Shown here: positions 37,801 through 50,757 of the stretch, piece by piece
How the letters are laid out: every line of letters begins with the position of its first letter
How positions within the stretch are numbered: the stretch's first letter is position 1
NCBI GenBank assembly: GCA_022457155.1
Contig: JAJGOT010000205.1
Coordinates: forward strand, 1,266,501 to 1,330,500
Direction of reading: 5' to 3'
Source of the DNA: Cladopsammia gracilis
Taxonomy: Eukaryota > Cnidaria > Anthozoa > Scleractinia > Dendrophylliidae
DNA length: 64,000 bases
Made by a program: the position numbers and the translations under genes
The notes under the pieces: generated by a model
Seen by the model: only the letters and a program-made list of their open reading frames with translations
The model's database searches: none
Told to the model about the DNA's origin: nothing

Positions 37801-40234
37801 GCTATATCGTTGAAGCTACTGAGAATAGAGACGCTCATCACAACATAGGTAAACTCTGGTTTTGCATTCTAACTTCCTTGTTCTTGAGAATACTTTTTAT
37901 TCAGGTCAGGAAGTTCCAGGTGTCATAAAAGCCAAAAAAGACGCTTCCTGTGACATGGTATGGAGATTTGCCGAGGCTTACCTTCAAGAGGTAAGTGACT
38001 GTATAAGCATAACAGAAAAATCGATTTTCTTCGCTATGATTGTGGACATATCGAGTCTTTAATGAGAATCAAAGCCATGATCTTTGCTTTAACGGTGGAC
38101 CTGCTGGTCTTTACCAAACGTTGGAAGTTGTAATGGTATTCAAAACCATGGTCGTTGCTCAACAATTCTGAAGGTACTCTTCAAACAATGTAGTTTGTAA
38201 AAAAACAAATCACAGGAGGAAAATTTGAGGCTTTAGTTGCATTCAAACCGTTTGCTATATCGTTGAAGCTACTGAGAGTAGAGACATTCATCACAACATA
38301 GGTAAACTGTGGTTTTGCATTCTAACTTCCTTGTTCTTGAGAATACTGTTTATTCAGGTCAGGAAGTTCCAGGTGTCATAACAGCCAAAAAAGACGTTTC
38401 CTGTGACATCGTATGGAGATTTTCCTGAGGTGGGCCTGCAAGAGGATATGATTGTATAAGCATAAGAGAAAAATCGACCTCCTCCGCTATAATTTCGGAA
38501 ATATCGAGTCTTTAATGGGAATCAAACCCATGATCTTTGATTTAACGGTGGACCTACAGGTCTCTACCAAACGTTGTAAGTAGTAATGGTATGCACAACC
38601 CTGGTCCTTGCTCAACAATTCTGAAGTTACTCTTCAAACAATGTAGTTTGTAAAAAAACAAATCACAGGAGGAAAATGAGGCTTTAGTTGCATTCAAACC
38701 GTTTGCTATATCGTTGAAGCTACTGAGCATAGAGACATTCATCACACCATAGGTAAACTCTGGTTTTGCATTCTAACTTCCTTGTTCTTGACAATACTTT
38801 TTATTCAGGTCAGGAAGTTCCAGGTGTCATAACAGCCAAAAAAGACGTTTCCTGTGACATCGTATGGAGATTTGCCTGAGGTGGGCCTACAAAAGGAATA
38901 TGATTGTATAAGCATAACAGAAAAATCGACTTCCTCCGCTATAACTTCCGACATATAATGTCTTAAGTGGGAATCAAAACCATGATCATTGCTCTTAACG
39001 GTGACCCAACCTGCATCTACCAAAATTTGCAAAGGACGAACAGTAAATCCGAGGTTTCAATGAAATTCAAACCCGTGGCCTATGCTGTAACGGTGGACCT
39101 AGTGGTCTCTACCAAACGTTGCAAGTAGTAATGGAATTCCAAAAACCATCGTCCTTTACTCGAAGTTTCTGAAGAGGTAAGTGACTGTATAAGCATAACA
39201 GAAAAATCGATTTTCTTCGCTATAATTGTGGACATATCGAGTCTTTAATAGGAATCAATCCATTGATTTTTGCTTCAACGGTGGACCTACTGCTCTCTAC
39301 CAAACGTAGGAAGTTGTAATGGTATTCAAAACCATGGTCCTTGCTCAACAATTCTGAAGTTACCCTTCAAACAATGTAGTTTGTAAAAAAACAAATCACA
39401 GGAGGAAAATGTGAGACTTTGGTTGCATTCAAACCGTTTGCTATATCGTTGAAGCTACTGAAAATAGAGACATTCATCACAACATAGGTAAACTCTGGTT
39501 TTGCATTCTAACTTCTTTGTTCTTGAGAATACTTTTTATTCAGGACAGGAAGTTCCAGGTGTCATAACAGCCAATAAAGACGTTTCCTGTGACATCGTAT
39601 GGAGATTTGCCTGAGGCGGGCCTACAAGAGGAATATGATTGTATAAGCATAACAGAAAAATCGACTTCCTCCGCTATAATTTCGGACATATCGTGTCTTT
39701 AGTGGGAATTAAAACCATGATCATTTCTCTCAACGGTGACCCAATCTGCATCTACCAAAATTTGCAAAGGACGAACAGTAAATCGGAGGTTTCAATGAAA
39801 TTCAAACCCGTGGCCTTTGCTGTAACGGTGGACCTACTGGTCTCTACCAAACGTTGCAAGTAGTAATGGAATTCCGAAAACCATCGTCCTTGCTCGACAA
39901 TTCTGAAGAGGTAAGTGACTGTATAAGCATAACAGAAAAATCGATTTTCTTCGCTGTAATTGTGGACATATCGAGTCTTTAATGTGAATCAAACCCATGA
40001 TCTTTGCTTTAACGGTGGACCTACTGGTCTCTACCAAACGTTGGAAGTTGTAATGGTATTCAAAACCATGGTCCTTGCTCAACAATTCTGAAGTTACTCT
40101 TCAAACAATGTAGTTTGTAAAAAAATAAAACACAGGAGGAAAATGTGTGACTTTAGTTGCATTGAAACCGTTTGCTATATCGTTGAAGCTACTGAGAATA
40201 GCGACGTTCATCACAACATATGTAAACTCTGGTT
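31876..40234 (+). repeat. 16-monomer higher-order unit, 8,359 bp
   Basis: Order: S31876 S32329 hybrid32782 L33235 S33970 S34424 S34877 S35330 L35783 S36510 S36964 S37415 S37862 hybrid38315 L38766 L39501(M2'). It equals the previous unit without the K-M1-M2 block; the length difference, 2,203 bp, equals three L monomers. M2' (39501) is followed directly by the S monomer that elsewhere follows M2. Confidence 0.9.
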
Positions 40235-43200
40235 TTGCATTCTAACTTCCTTGTTCTTGAGAATACTTTTTATTCAGGTCAGGAAGTTCCAGGTGTCATA
40301 ACAGCCAAAAAAGACGCTTCCTGTGACATCGTATGGAGATTTGCCGAGGCTTACCTTCAAGAGGTAAGTGACTGCATAAGCATAACACAAAAATCGATTT
40401 TCTTTGTTATAATTGTGGACATATCGAGTCTTTAATAGGAATCAATCCATTGATTTTTGCCTTAACGGTGGTCCTACTGCTCTCTACCAAACGTTGGAAG
40501 TTGTAATGGTATTCAAAACCATGGTCCTTGCTCAACAATTATGAAGTTACTCTTCAAACAATGTAATTTGTAAAAAAACAAATCACAGGAGGAAAATGTG
40601 AGACTTCAGTTGCATTCAAACCGTTTGCTATATCGTTGAAGCTACTGAGAATAGAGACATTCATCACAACATAGGTAAACTCTGGTTTTGCATTCTAACT
40701 TCCTTGTTCTTGAGAATACTTTTTGTTCAGGTCAGGAAGTTCCAGGTGTCATAACAGCCAAAAAAGACGCTTCCTGTGACATGGTATGCAGATTTGCCGA
40801 GGCTTACCTTCAAGAGGTAAGTGACTGTATTAGCATAACAGAAAAATCGATTTTCTTCGCTATAATTGTGGACATATCGAGTCTTTAATGAGAATCAAAG
40901 CTATAATCTTTGCTTTAACGGTGGACCTGCTGGTCTCTACCAAACGTTGGAAGTTGAAATGGTATTCAAAACCATGGTCGTTGCTCAACAATTCTGAAGT
41001 TACTCTTAAAACAATGTAGTTTGTAAACAAACAAAACACAGGAGGAAAATGTGAGGCTTTAGTTGCATTCAAATCGTTTGCTATATCGTTGAAGCTACTG
41101 AGAATAGAGACATTCATCACAACATAAGTAAACTCTGGTTTTGCAATTTAACTTCCTTGTTCTTGAATACTTTTGATTCAGGTCAGGAAGTTCCAGGTGT
41201 CATAACAGCCAAAAAAAGACGTTTCCTGTGACATCGTATGGAGATTTGCCTGAGGTGGGCCTACAAGAGGAATATGATTGTATAAGCATAACAGAAAAAT
41301 CGATTTTCTTTGCTATAATTGTGGACAAATCGAGTCTTTAATGGGAATCAAACAATTGATTTTTGCTTTAACGGTGGACCTGCTGGTCTCTACTAAACGT
41401 TGGAAGTTGTAATGGTATTCAAAACCATGGTCGTGGCACAACAATTCTGAAGTTGCTCTTAAAACAATGTAGTTTATAAAGAAACAAAGCAAACGAGGAA
41501 AATGTCAGACTTTAGTTGCATTGAAACCGTTTGCTATATCGTTGAAGTTACTGAGAATTCAGACGCTCATCACAACATATGTAAACTCTGGTTTTGCATT
41601 CTAACTTCCTTGTTCTTGAGAATACGTTTTATTCAGGTCAGGAAGTTCCCAGTGACATAACAGCCAAAAAAGACGTTTCCTGTGACATGGTATGGAGATT
41701 TGCCTGAGGTGGGCCTACAAGAGGAATATGATTGTATAAGCATAACAGAGAAATCGACTTCCTCCGCTATAACTTCCGACATATGATGTCTTAAGTGGGA
41801 ATCAAAACCATGATCATTGCTCTTAACGGTGACCCAACCTGCATCTACCAAAATTTGCAAAGGACGAACAGTAAATCCGAGGTTTCAATGAAATTCAAAC
41901 CCGTGGCCTTTGCTGCAACGATGGACCTACTGGTCTCTACCAAACGTTACAAGTAGTAATGAAATTCCAAAAACCATCGTCCTTGCTCGACAATTCTGAA
42001 GAGGTAACTGACTGTATAAGCATAACAGAAAAATCAATTTTCTTCGCTATAATTGTCGACATGTCGAGTCTTTAATAGGAATCAATCCATTGATTTTTGC
42101 TTTAACGGTGGACCTACTGCTCTCTACCAAACGTTGGAAGTTGTAATGGTATTCAAAACCCTGGTCCTTGCTCAACAATTCTGAAGTTACTCTTCAAACA
42201 ATGTAGTTTGTAAAAAAACAAATTCACAGGAGGAAAATGTGAGGCTTTAGTTGCATTCAAATCGTTTGCTATATCATTGAAGCTACTGAGAATAGAGACA
42301 TTCATCACAACATAGGTTAACTGTGGTTTTGCATTCTAACTTCCTTGTTCTTGAGAACACTTTTTATTCAGGTCAGGAAGTTCCAGGTGTCATAACAGCC
42401 AAAAAAAGACGTTTCCTGTGACATCGTATGGAGATGTGCCGAGGCTTACCTTCAAGAGGTAAGTGACTGTATAAGCATAACAGAAAAATCGATTTTCTTC
42501 GCTATAATTGTGGACATATCGAGTCTTTAATGGGAATCAAACAATTGATTTTTGCTTTAACGGTGGACCTGCTGGTCTCTACCAAACGTTGAAAGTTGTA
42601 ATGGTATTCAAAACCATGGTCGTTGCACAACAATTCTGAACTTACCCTTAAAACAATGTACTTTATAAAGAAACAAAGCAAACGAGAAAAATGTCAGACT
42701 TTAGTTGCATTGAAACCGTTTGCTATATCGTTGAAGCTACTGAGAATTCAGACGCTCATCACAACATATGTAAACTCTGATTTTGCATTCTAACTTCCTT
42801 GTTCTTGAGAATACTTTTTATTCAGGTCAGGAAGTTCCCGGTGTCATAACAGCCAAAAAACACGATTCCTGTGACATCGTATGGAGATTTGGCGAGGCTT
42901 ACCTTCAAGAGGTAAGTGACTGTATAAGCATAACAGAAAAATCGATTTTCTTCGCTATAATTGTGGACATATCGAGTCTTTAATGAGAATCAAACAATTG
43001 ATTTTTGCTTTAACGGTGGACCTACTGGTCTCTACCAAACGTTGGAAGTTGTAATGGTATTCAAAACCATGGTCCTTGCTCAACAATTCTGAAGTTACTC
43101 TTCAAACAATGTAGTTTGTAAAAAAATAACAAAGGAGGAAAATGTGTGACTTTAGTTGCATTGAAACCGTTTGCTATATCGTTGAAGCTACTGAGAATAG

Positions 43201-46200
43201 CGACGTTCATCACAACATAGGTAAACTCTGGTTTTGCATTCTAACTTCCTTGTTCTTGAGAATACTTTTTGTTCAGGTCAGGAAGTTCCAGGTGTCATAA
43301 CAGCCAAAAAAGACGCTTCCTGTGACATCGTATGTAGATTTGCCGAGGCTTACCTTTTAGAGGTAAGTGACTGCATAAGCATAACACAAAAATCGATTTT
43401 CTTCGTTACAATTGTGGACAAATCGAGTCTTTAATGGGAATCAAACAATTGATTTTTGCTTTAACGGTGGACCTGCTGGTCTCTACCAAACGTTGGAAGT
43501 TGTAATGGTATTCAAAACCATGGTCGTTGCACAACAATTCTGAAGTTAGTCTTAAAACAATGTAGTTTATAAAGAAACAAAGCAAACGAGGAAAATGTCA
43601 GACTTTAGTTGCATTGAAACCGTTTGCTATATCGTTGACGCTACTGAGAATTCAGACGCTTATCACAACATATGTAAACTCTGGTTTTGCATTCTAACTT
43701 CCTTGTTCTTGAGAATACTTTTTATTCAGGTCAGGAAGGTCCAGGTGTCATAACAGCCAAAAAACACGATTCCTGTGACATGGTATGGAGATTTGCCGAG
43801 GCTTACCTTTAAGAGGTAAGTGACTGTATAAGCATAACAGAAAAATCGATTTTCTTCGCTATAATTGTGGACATATCGAGTCTTTAATAGGAATCACTCC
43901 ATTGATTTTTGCTTTAACGGTGGTCCTACTGCTCTCTACCAAACGTTGGAAGTTGTAATGGTATTCAAAACCATGGTCCTTGCTCACAATTATGAAGTTA
44001 CTCTTCAAACAATGTAATTTGTAAAAAAACAAATCACAGGAGGAAAATGTGAGACTTTAGTTGCATTCAAACCGTTTGCTATATCGTTGAAGCTACTGAG
44101 CATAGAGACATTCATCAACATAGGTAAACTTTTTTGCATTCTAACTTCCTTGTTCTGGAGAATACTTTTTATTCAGGTCAGGAAGTTCCAGGTGTCATAA
44201 CAGCCAAAAAAGACGCTTCCTGTGACAGCGTATGGAGATTTGCCTGAGGTGGGCCTACAAGAGGAATATGATTGTATAAGCATAACAGAAAAATCGACTT
44301 CCTCCGCTATAACTTCCGACATATAATGTCCTAAGTGGGAATCAAAACCAATCATTGCTCTTAACGGTGACCCAACCTGCATCTACCAAAATTTGCAAAG
44401 GACGAACAGTAAATCCGAGGTTTCAATGAAATTCAAACCCGTGGCCTTTGCTGTAACGGTGGACCTACTGGTCTCTACCAAACGTTGCAAGTATTAATGG
44501 AATTCCAAAACCATCGTCCTTGCTCGAAGTTTCTGAAGAGGTAAGTGACTGTATAAGCATAACAGAAAAATCGATTTTCTTCGCTATAATTGTGGACATA
44601 TCGAGTCTTTAAGGAGAATCAAAGCCATGATCTTTGCTTTAACGGTGGACCTACTGTCTCTACCAAACGTTGGAAGTTGTAATGGTATTCAAACCATGGT
44701 CCTTGCTAAACAATTCTGAAGTTACAAACAACGTTGTTTGTAAAAAATAAAACACAGGAAGAAAATGACTGACTTTAGTTGCATTCAAACCGTTTGCTAT
44801 ATCGTTGAAGCTACTGAGAATAGAGACGTCATCACAACATAGGTAAACTCTGGTTTTGCATTCTAACTTCCTTGTTCTTGAGAATACTTTTTATTCAGGT
44901 CAGGAAGTTCCAGGTGTCATAGCAGCCAAAAAAGACGCTTCCTGTGACATGGTATGGAGATTTGCCGAGGCTTACCTTCAAGAGGTAAGTGACTGTATAA
45001 GCATAACAGAAAAATCGATTTTCTTCGCTATAATTGTGGACATATCGAGTCTTTAATGAGAATCAAAGCCATGATTTTGCTTTAACGGTGGACCTGCTGG
45101 TCTTACCAAACGTTGAAGTTGTAATGGTATTCAAAACCATGGTCGTTGCACAACAATTCTGAACTTACCCTTAAAACAATGTACTTTATAAAGAAACAAA
45201 GCAAACGAGAAAAATGTCAGACTTTAGTTGCATTGAAACCGTTTGCTATATCGTTGAAGCTACTGAGAATTCAGACGCTCATCACAACATATGTAAACTC
45301 TGATTTTGCATTCTAACTTCCTTGTTCTTGAGAATACTTTTTATTCAGGTCAGGAAGTTCCCGGTGTCATAACAGCCAAAAAACACGATTCCTGTGACAT
45401 CGTATGGAGATTTGGCGAGGCTTACCTTCAAGAGGTAAATGACTGTATAAGCATAACAGAAAAATCGATTTTCTTCGCTATAATTGTGGACATATCGAGT
45501 CTTTAATGAGAATCAAACAATTGATTTTGCTTTAACGGTGGACCTACTGGTCTCTACCAAACGTTGGAAGTTGTAATGGTATTCAAAACCATGGTCCTTG
45601 CTCAACAATTCTGAAGTTACTCTTCAAACAATGTAGTTTGTAAAAAAATAACAAAGGAGGAAAATGTGTGACTTTAGTTGCATTGAAACCGTTTGCTATA
45701 TCGTTGAAGCTACTGAGAATTCAGACGCTTATCACAACATATGTAAACTCTGGTTTTGCATTCTAACTTCCTTGTTCTTGAGAATACTTTTTATTCAGGT
45801 CAGGAAGGTCCAGGTGTCATAACAGCCAAAAAACACGATTCCTGTGACATGGTATGGAGATTTGCCGAGGCTTACCTTTAAGAGGTAAGTGACTGTATAA
45901 GCATAACAGAAAAATCGATTTTCTTCGCTATAATTGTGGACATATCGAGTCTTTAAGGAGAATCAAAGCCATGATCTTTGCTTTAACGGTGGACCTACTG
46001 GTCTCTACCAAACGTTGGAAGTTGTAATGGTATTCAAATCCATGGTCCTTGCTAAACAATTCTGAAGTTACAAACAACGTTGTTTGTAAAAAATAAAACA
46101 CAGGAAGAAAATGACTGACTTTAGTTGCATTCAAACCGTTTGCTATATCGTTGAAGCTACTGAGAATAGAGACGCTCATCACAACATAGGTAAACTCTGG

Positions 46201-49200
46201 TTTTGCATTCTAACTTCCTTGTTCTTGAGAATACTTTTTATTCAGGTCAGGAAGTTCCAGGTGTCATAAAAGCCAAAAAAGACGCTTCCTGTGACATGGT
46301 ATGGAGATTTGCCGAGGCTTACCTTCAAGAGGTAAGTGACTGTATAAGCATAACAGAAAAATCGATTTTCTTCGCTATGATTGTGGACATATCGAGTCTT
46401 TAATGAGAATCAAAGCCATGATCTTTGCTTTAACGGTGGACCTGCTGGTCTTTACCAAACGTTGGAAGTTGTAATGGTATTCAAAACATGGTCGTTGCTC
46501 AACAATTCTGAAGGTACTCTTCAAACAATGTAGTTTGTAAAAAAACAAATCACAGGAGGAAAATTTGAGGCTTTAGTTGCATTCAAACCGTTTGCTATAT
46601 CGTTGAAGCTACTGAGAGTAGAGACATTCATCACAACATAGGTAAACTGTGGTTTTGCATTCTAACTTCCTTGTTCTTGAGAATACTGTTTATTCAGGTC
46701 AGGAAGTTCCAGGTGTCATAACAGCCAAAAAAGACGTTTCCTGTGACATCGTATGGAGATTTTCCTGAGGTGGGCCTGCAAGAGGATATGATTGTATAAG
46801 CATAAGAGAAAAATCGACCTCCTCCGCTATAATTTCGGAAATATCGAGTCTTTAATGGGAATCAAACCCATGATCTTTGATTTAACGGTGGACCTACAGG
46901 TCTCTACCAAACGTTGTAAGTAGTAATGGTATGCACAACCCTGGTCCTTGCTCAACAATTCTGAAGTTACTCTCAAACAATGTAGTTTGTAAAAAAACAA
47001 ATCACAGGAGGAAAATGAGGCTTTAGTTGCATTCAAACCGTTTGCTATATCGTTGAAGCTACTGAGCATAGAGACATTCATCACACCATAGGTAAACTCT
47101 GGTTTTGCATTCTAACTTCCTTGTTCTTGACAATACTTTTTATTCAGGTCAGGAAGTTCCAGGTGTCATAACAGCCAAAAGACGTTTCCTGTGACATCGT
47201 ATGGAGATTTGCCTGAGGTGGGCCTACAAAAGGAATATGATTGTATAAGCATAACAGAAAAATCGACTTCCTCCGCTATAACTTCCGACATATAATGTCT
47301 TAAGTGGGAATCAAAACCATGATCATTGCTCTTAACGGTGACCCAACCTGCATCTACCAAAATTTGCAAAGGACGAACAGTAAATCCGAGGTTTCAATGA
47401 AATTCAAACCCGTGGCCTATGCTGTAACGGTGGACCTAGTGGTCTCTACCAAACGTTGCAAGTAGTAATGGAATTCCAAAAACCATCGTCCTTTACTCGA
47501 AGTTCTGAAGAGGTAAGTGACTGTATAAGCATAACAGAAAAATCGATTTTCTTCGCTATAATTGTGGACATATCGAGTCTTTAATAGGAATCAATCCATT
47601 GATTTTTGCTTCAACGGTGGACCTACTGCTCTCTACCAAACGTAGGAAGTTGTAATGGTATTCAAAACCATGGTCCTTGCTCAACAATTCTGAAGTTACC
47701 CTTCAAACAATGTAGTTTGTAAAAAAACAAATCACAGGAGGAAAATGTGAGACTTTGGTTGCATTCAAACCGTTTGCTATATCGTTGAAGCTACTGAAAA
47801 TAGAGACATTCATCACAACATAGGTAAACTCTGGTTTTGCATTCTAACTTCTTGTTCTTGAGAATACTTTTTATTCAGGACAGGAAGTTCCAGGTGTCAT
47901 AACAGCCAATAAAGACGTTTCCTGTGACATCGTATGGAGATTTGCCTGAGGCGGGCCTACAAGAGGAATATGATTGTATAAGCATAACAGAAAAATCGAC
48001 TTCCTCCGCTATAATTTCGGACATATCGTGTCTTTAGTGGGAATTAAAACCATGATCATTCTCTCAACGGTGACCCAATCTGCATCTACCAAAATTTGCA
48101 AAGGACGAACAGTAAATCGGAGGTTTCAATGAAATTCAAACCCGTGGCCTTTGCTGTAACGGTGGACCTACTGGTCTCTACCAAACGTTGCAAGTAGTAA
48201 TGGAATTCCGAAAACCATCGTCCTTGCTCGACAATTCTGAAGAGGTAAGTGACTGTATAAGCATAACAGAAAAATCGATTTTCTTCGCTGTAATTGTGGA
48301 CATATCGAGTCTTTAATGTGAATCAAACCATGATCTTTGCTTTAACGGTGGACCTACTGGTCTCTACCAAACGTTGGAAGTTGTAATGGTATTCAAAACC
48401 ATGGTCCTTGCTCAACAATTCTGAAGTTACTCTTAAAACAATGTAGTTTGTAAACAAACAAAACACAGGAGGAAAATGTGAGGCTTTAGTTGCATTCAAA
48501 TCGTTTGCTATATCGTTAAGCTACTGAGAATAGAGACATTCATCACAACATAGGTAAACTCTGGTTTTGGATTCTAACTTCCTTGTTCTTGAGAATACTT
48601 TTTATACAGGTCAGGAAGTTCCAGGTGTCATAACAACCAAAAAAGACGTTTCCTGTGACATCGTATGGAGATTTGCCTGATGGGGCCTACAAGAGGAATA
48701 TGATTGTATAAGCATAACAGCAAAATCGACTTCCTCGCTATATTTCGGACATATGGTCTTTAGTGGGAATCAAAACCATGATTGTTGCTCTTAACGGTGA
48801 CCCAACCTGCATCTACCAAAAGTTGCAAAGGACGAACAGTAAATCCAGGTTTCAATGAAATTCAAACCAGTGACCTTTGCTGTAACGGTGGACCTACGGT
48901 CTCTACCAAACGTTGCAAGTAGTAATGGAATTCCGAAAAACCATCGTCCTTGCTCGACAATTCTGAAGAGGTAAGTGACTGTATAAGCATAACAGAAAAA
49001 TCGATTTTCTTCGCTGTAATTGTGGACATATCGAGTCTTTAATAGGAATCAATCCATTGATTTTTGCTTTAACGGTGGACCTACTGCTCTCTACCAAACG
49101 TTGGAAGTTGTAATAGTATTCAAAACCCTGGTCCTTGCTCAACAATTCTGAAGTTACTCTTCAAACAATGTAGTTTGTAAAAAAACAAATCAGAACAGGA

Positions 49201-50757
49201 AAATGTGAGGCTTTAGTTGCATTCAAACCGTTTGCTATATCGTTGAAGCTACTGAGAATAGAGACATTCATCACAACATAGGTTAACTGTGGTTTTGCAT
49301 TCTAACTTCCTTGTTCTTGAGAATACTTTTGATTCAGGTCAGGAAGTTCCAGGTGTCATAACAGCCAAAAAAAGACGTTTCTGTGACATCGTATGGAGAT
49401 TTGCCTGAGGTGGGCTTACAAGAGGAATATGATTGTATAAGCATAACAGAAAAATCGACTTCCTTCGCTATAATTTCGGACATATCGTGTCTTTAGTGGG
49501 AATTAAAACCATGATCATTGCTCTCAACGGTGACTCAACCTGCATCTACCGAAATTTGCAAAGGACGAACAGTAAATCCGAGGTTTCAATGAAACTCAAA
49601 CCCGTGGCCTTTGCTGTAACGGTGGACCTAGTGGTCTCTACCAAACGTTGCAAGTAGTAATGGAATTCCAAAAACCATCGTCCTTGCTCGACAATTCTGA
49701 AGAAGTAAGTGACTGTATAAGCATAACAGAAAAATCGATTTTCTTCGCTATAATTGTGGACATATCGAGTCTTTAATAGGAATCAATCCATTGATTTTTG
49801 CTTCAACGGTGGACCTACTGCTCTCTACCAAACGTAGGAAGTTGTAATGGTATTCAAAACCATGGTCCTTGCTCAACAATTCTGAAGTTACCCTTCAAAC
49901 AATGTAGTTTGTAAAAAAACAAATCACAGGAGGAAAATGTGAGACTTTGTTGCATTCAAACCGTTTGCTATATCGTTGAAGCTACTGAAATAGAGACATT
50001 CATCACAACATAGGTAAACTCTGGTTTTGCATTCTAACTTCCTTGTTCTTGAGAATACTTTTTATTCAGGTCAGGAAGTTCCAGGTGTCATAACAGCCAA
50101 TAAAGACGTTTCCTGTGACATCGTATGGAGATTTGCCTGAGGCGGGCCTACAAGAGGAATATGATTGTATAAGCATAACAGAAAAATCGACTTCCTCCGC
50201 TATAATTTCGGACATATCGTGTCTTTAGTGGGAATTAAAACCATGATCATTGCTCTCAACGGTGACCCAATCTGCATCTACCAAAATTTGCAAAGGACGA
50301 ACAGTAAATCGAGGTTTCAATGAAATTCAAACCCGTGGCCTTTGCTGTAACGGTGGACCTACTGGTCCTACCAAACGTTGCAAGTAGTAATGGAATTCCG
50401 AAAACCATCGTCCTTGCTCGACAATTCTGAAGAGGTAAGTGACTGTATAAGCATAACAGAAAAATCGATTTTCTTCGCTGTAATTGTGGACATATCGAGT
50501 CTTTAATGGGAATCAAACCATGATCTTTGCTTTAACGGTGGACCTACTGGTCTCTACCAAACGTTGGAAGTTGTAATGGTATTCAAAACCATGGTCCTTG
50601 CTCAACAATTCTGAAGTTACTCTTCAAACAATGTAGTTTGTAAAAAAATAAAACACAGGAGGAAAATGTGTGACTTTAGTTGCATTGAAACCGTTTGCTA
50701 TATCGTTGAAGCTACTGAGAATAGCGACGTTCATCACAACATAGGTAAACTCTGGTT
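40235..50757 (+). repeat. 19-monomer higher-order unit, 10,523 bp
   Basis: Order: S40235 S40688 hybrid41141 L41594 S42329 S42783 S43234 S43687 L44134 S44856 S45306 S45756 S46203 hybrid46655 L47105 L47837(M2') L48567(K) L49295(M1) L50027(M2). About 39 bp shorter than the first 19-monomer unit, nearly all from small deletions after 43,980. L44134 and S44856 are of different subtypes from their counterparts (35783, 36510), so this pair was replaced. S43234 shares GTATGTAGATT and the ATAACAAAGGAGG lead-in with 53731 and 62085. Confidence 0.87.
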
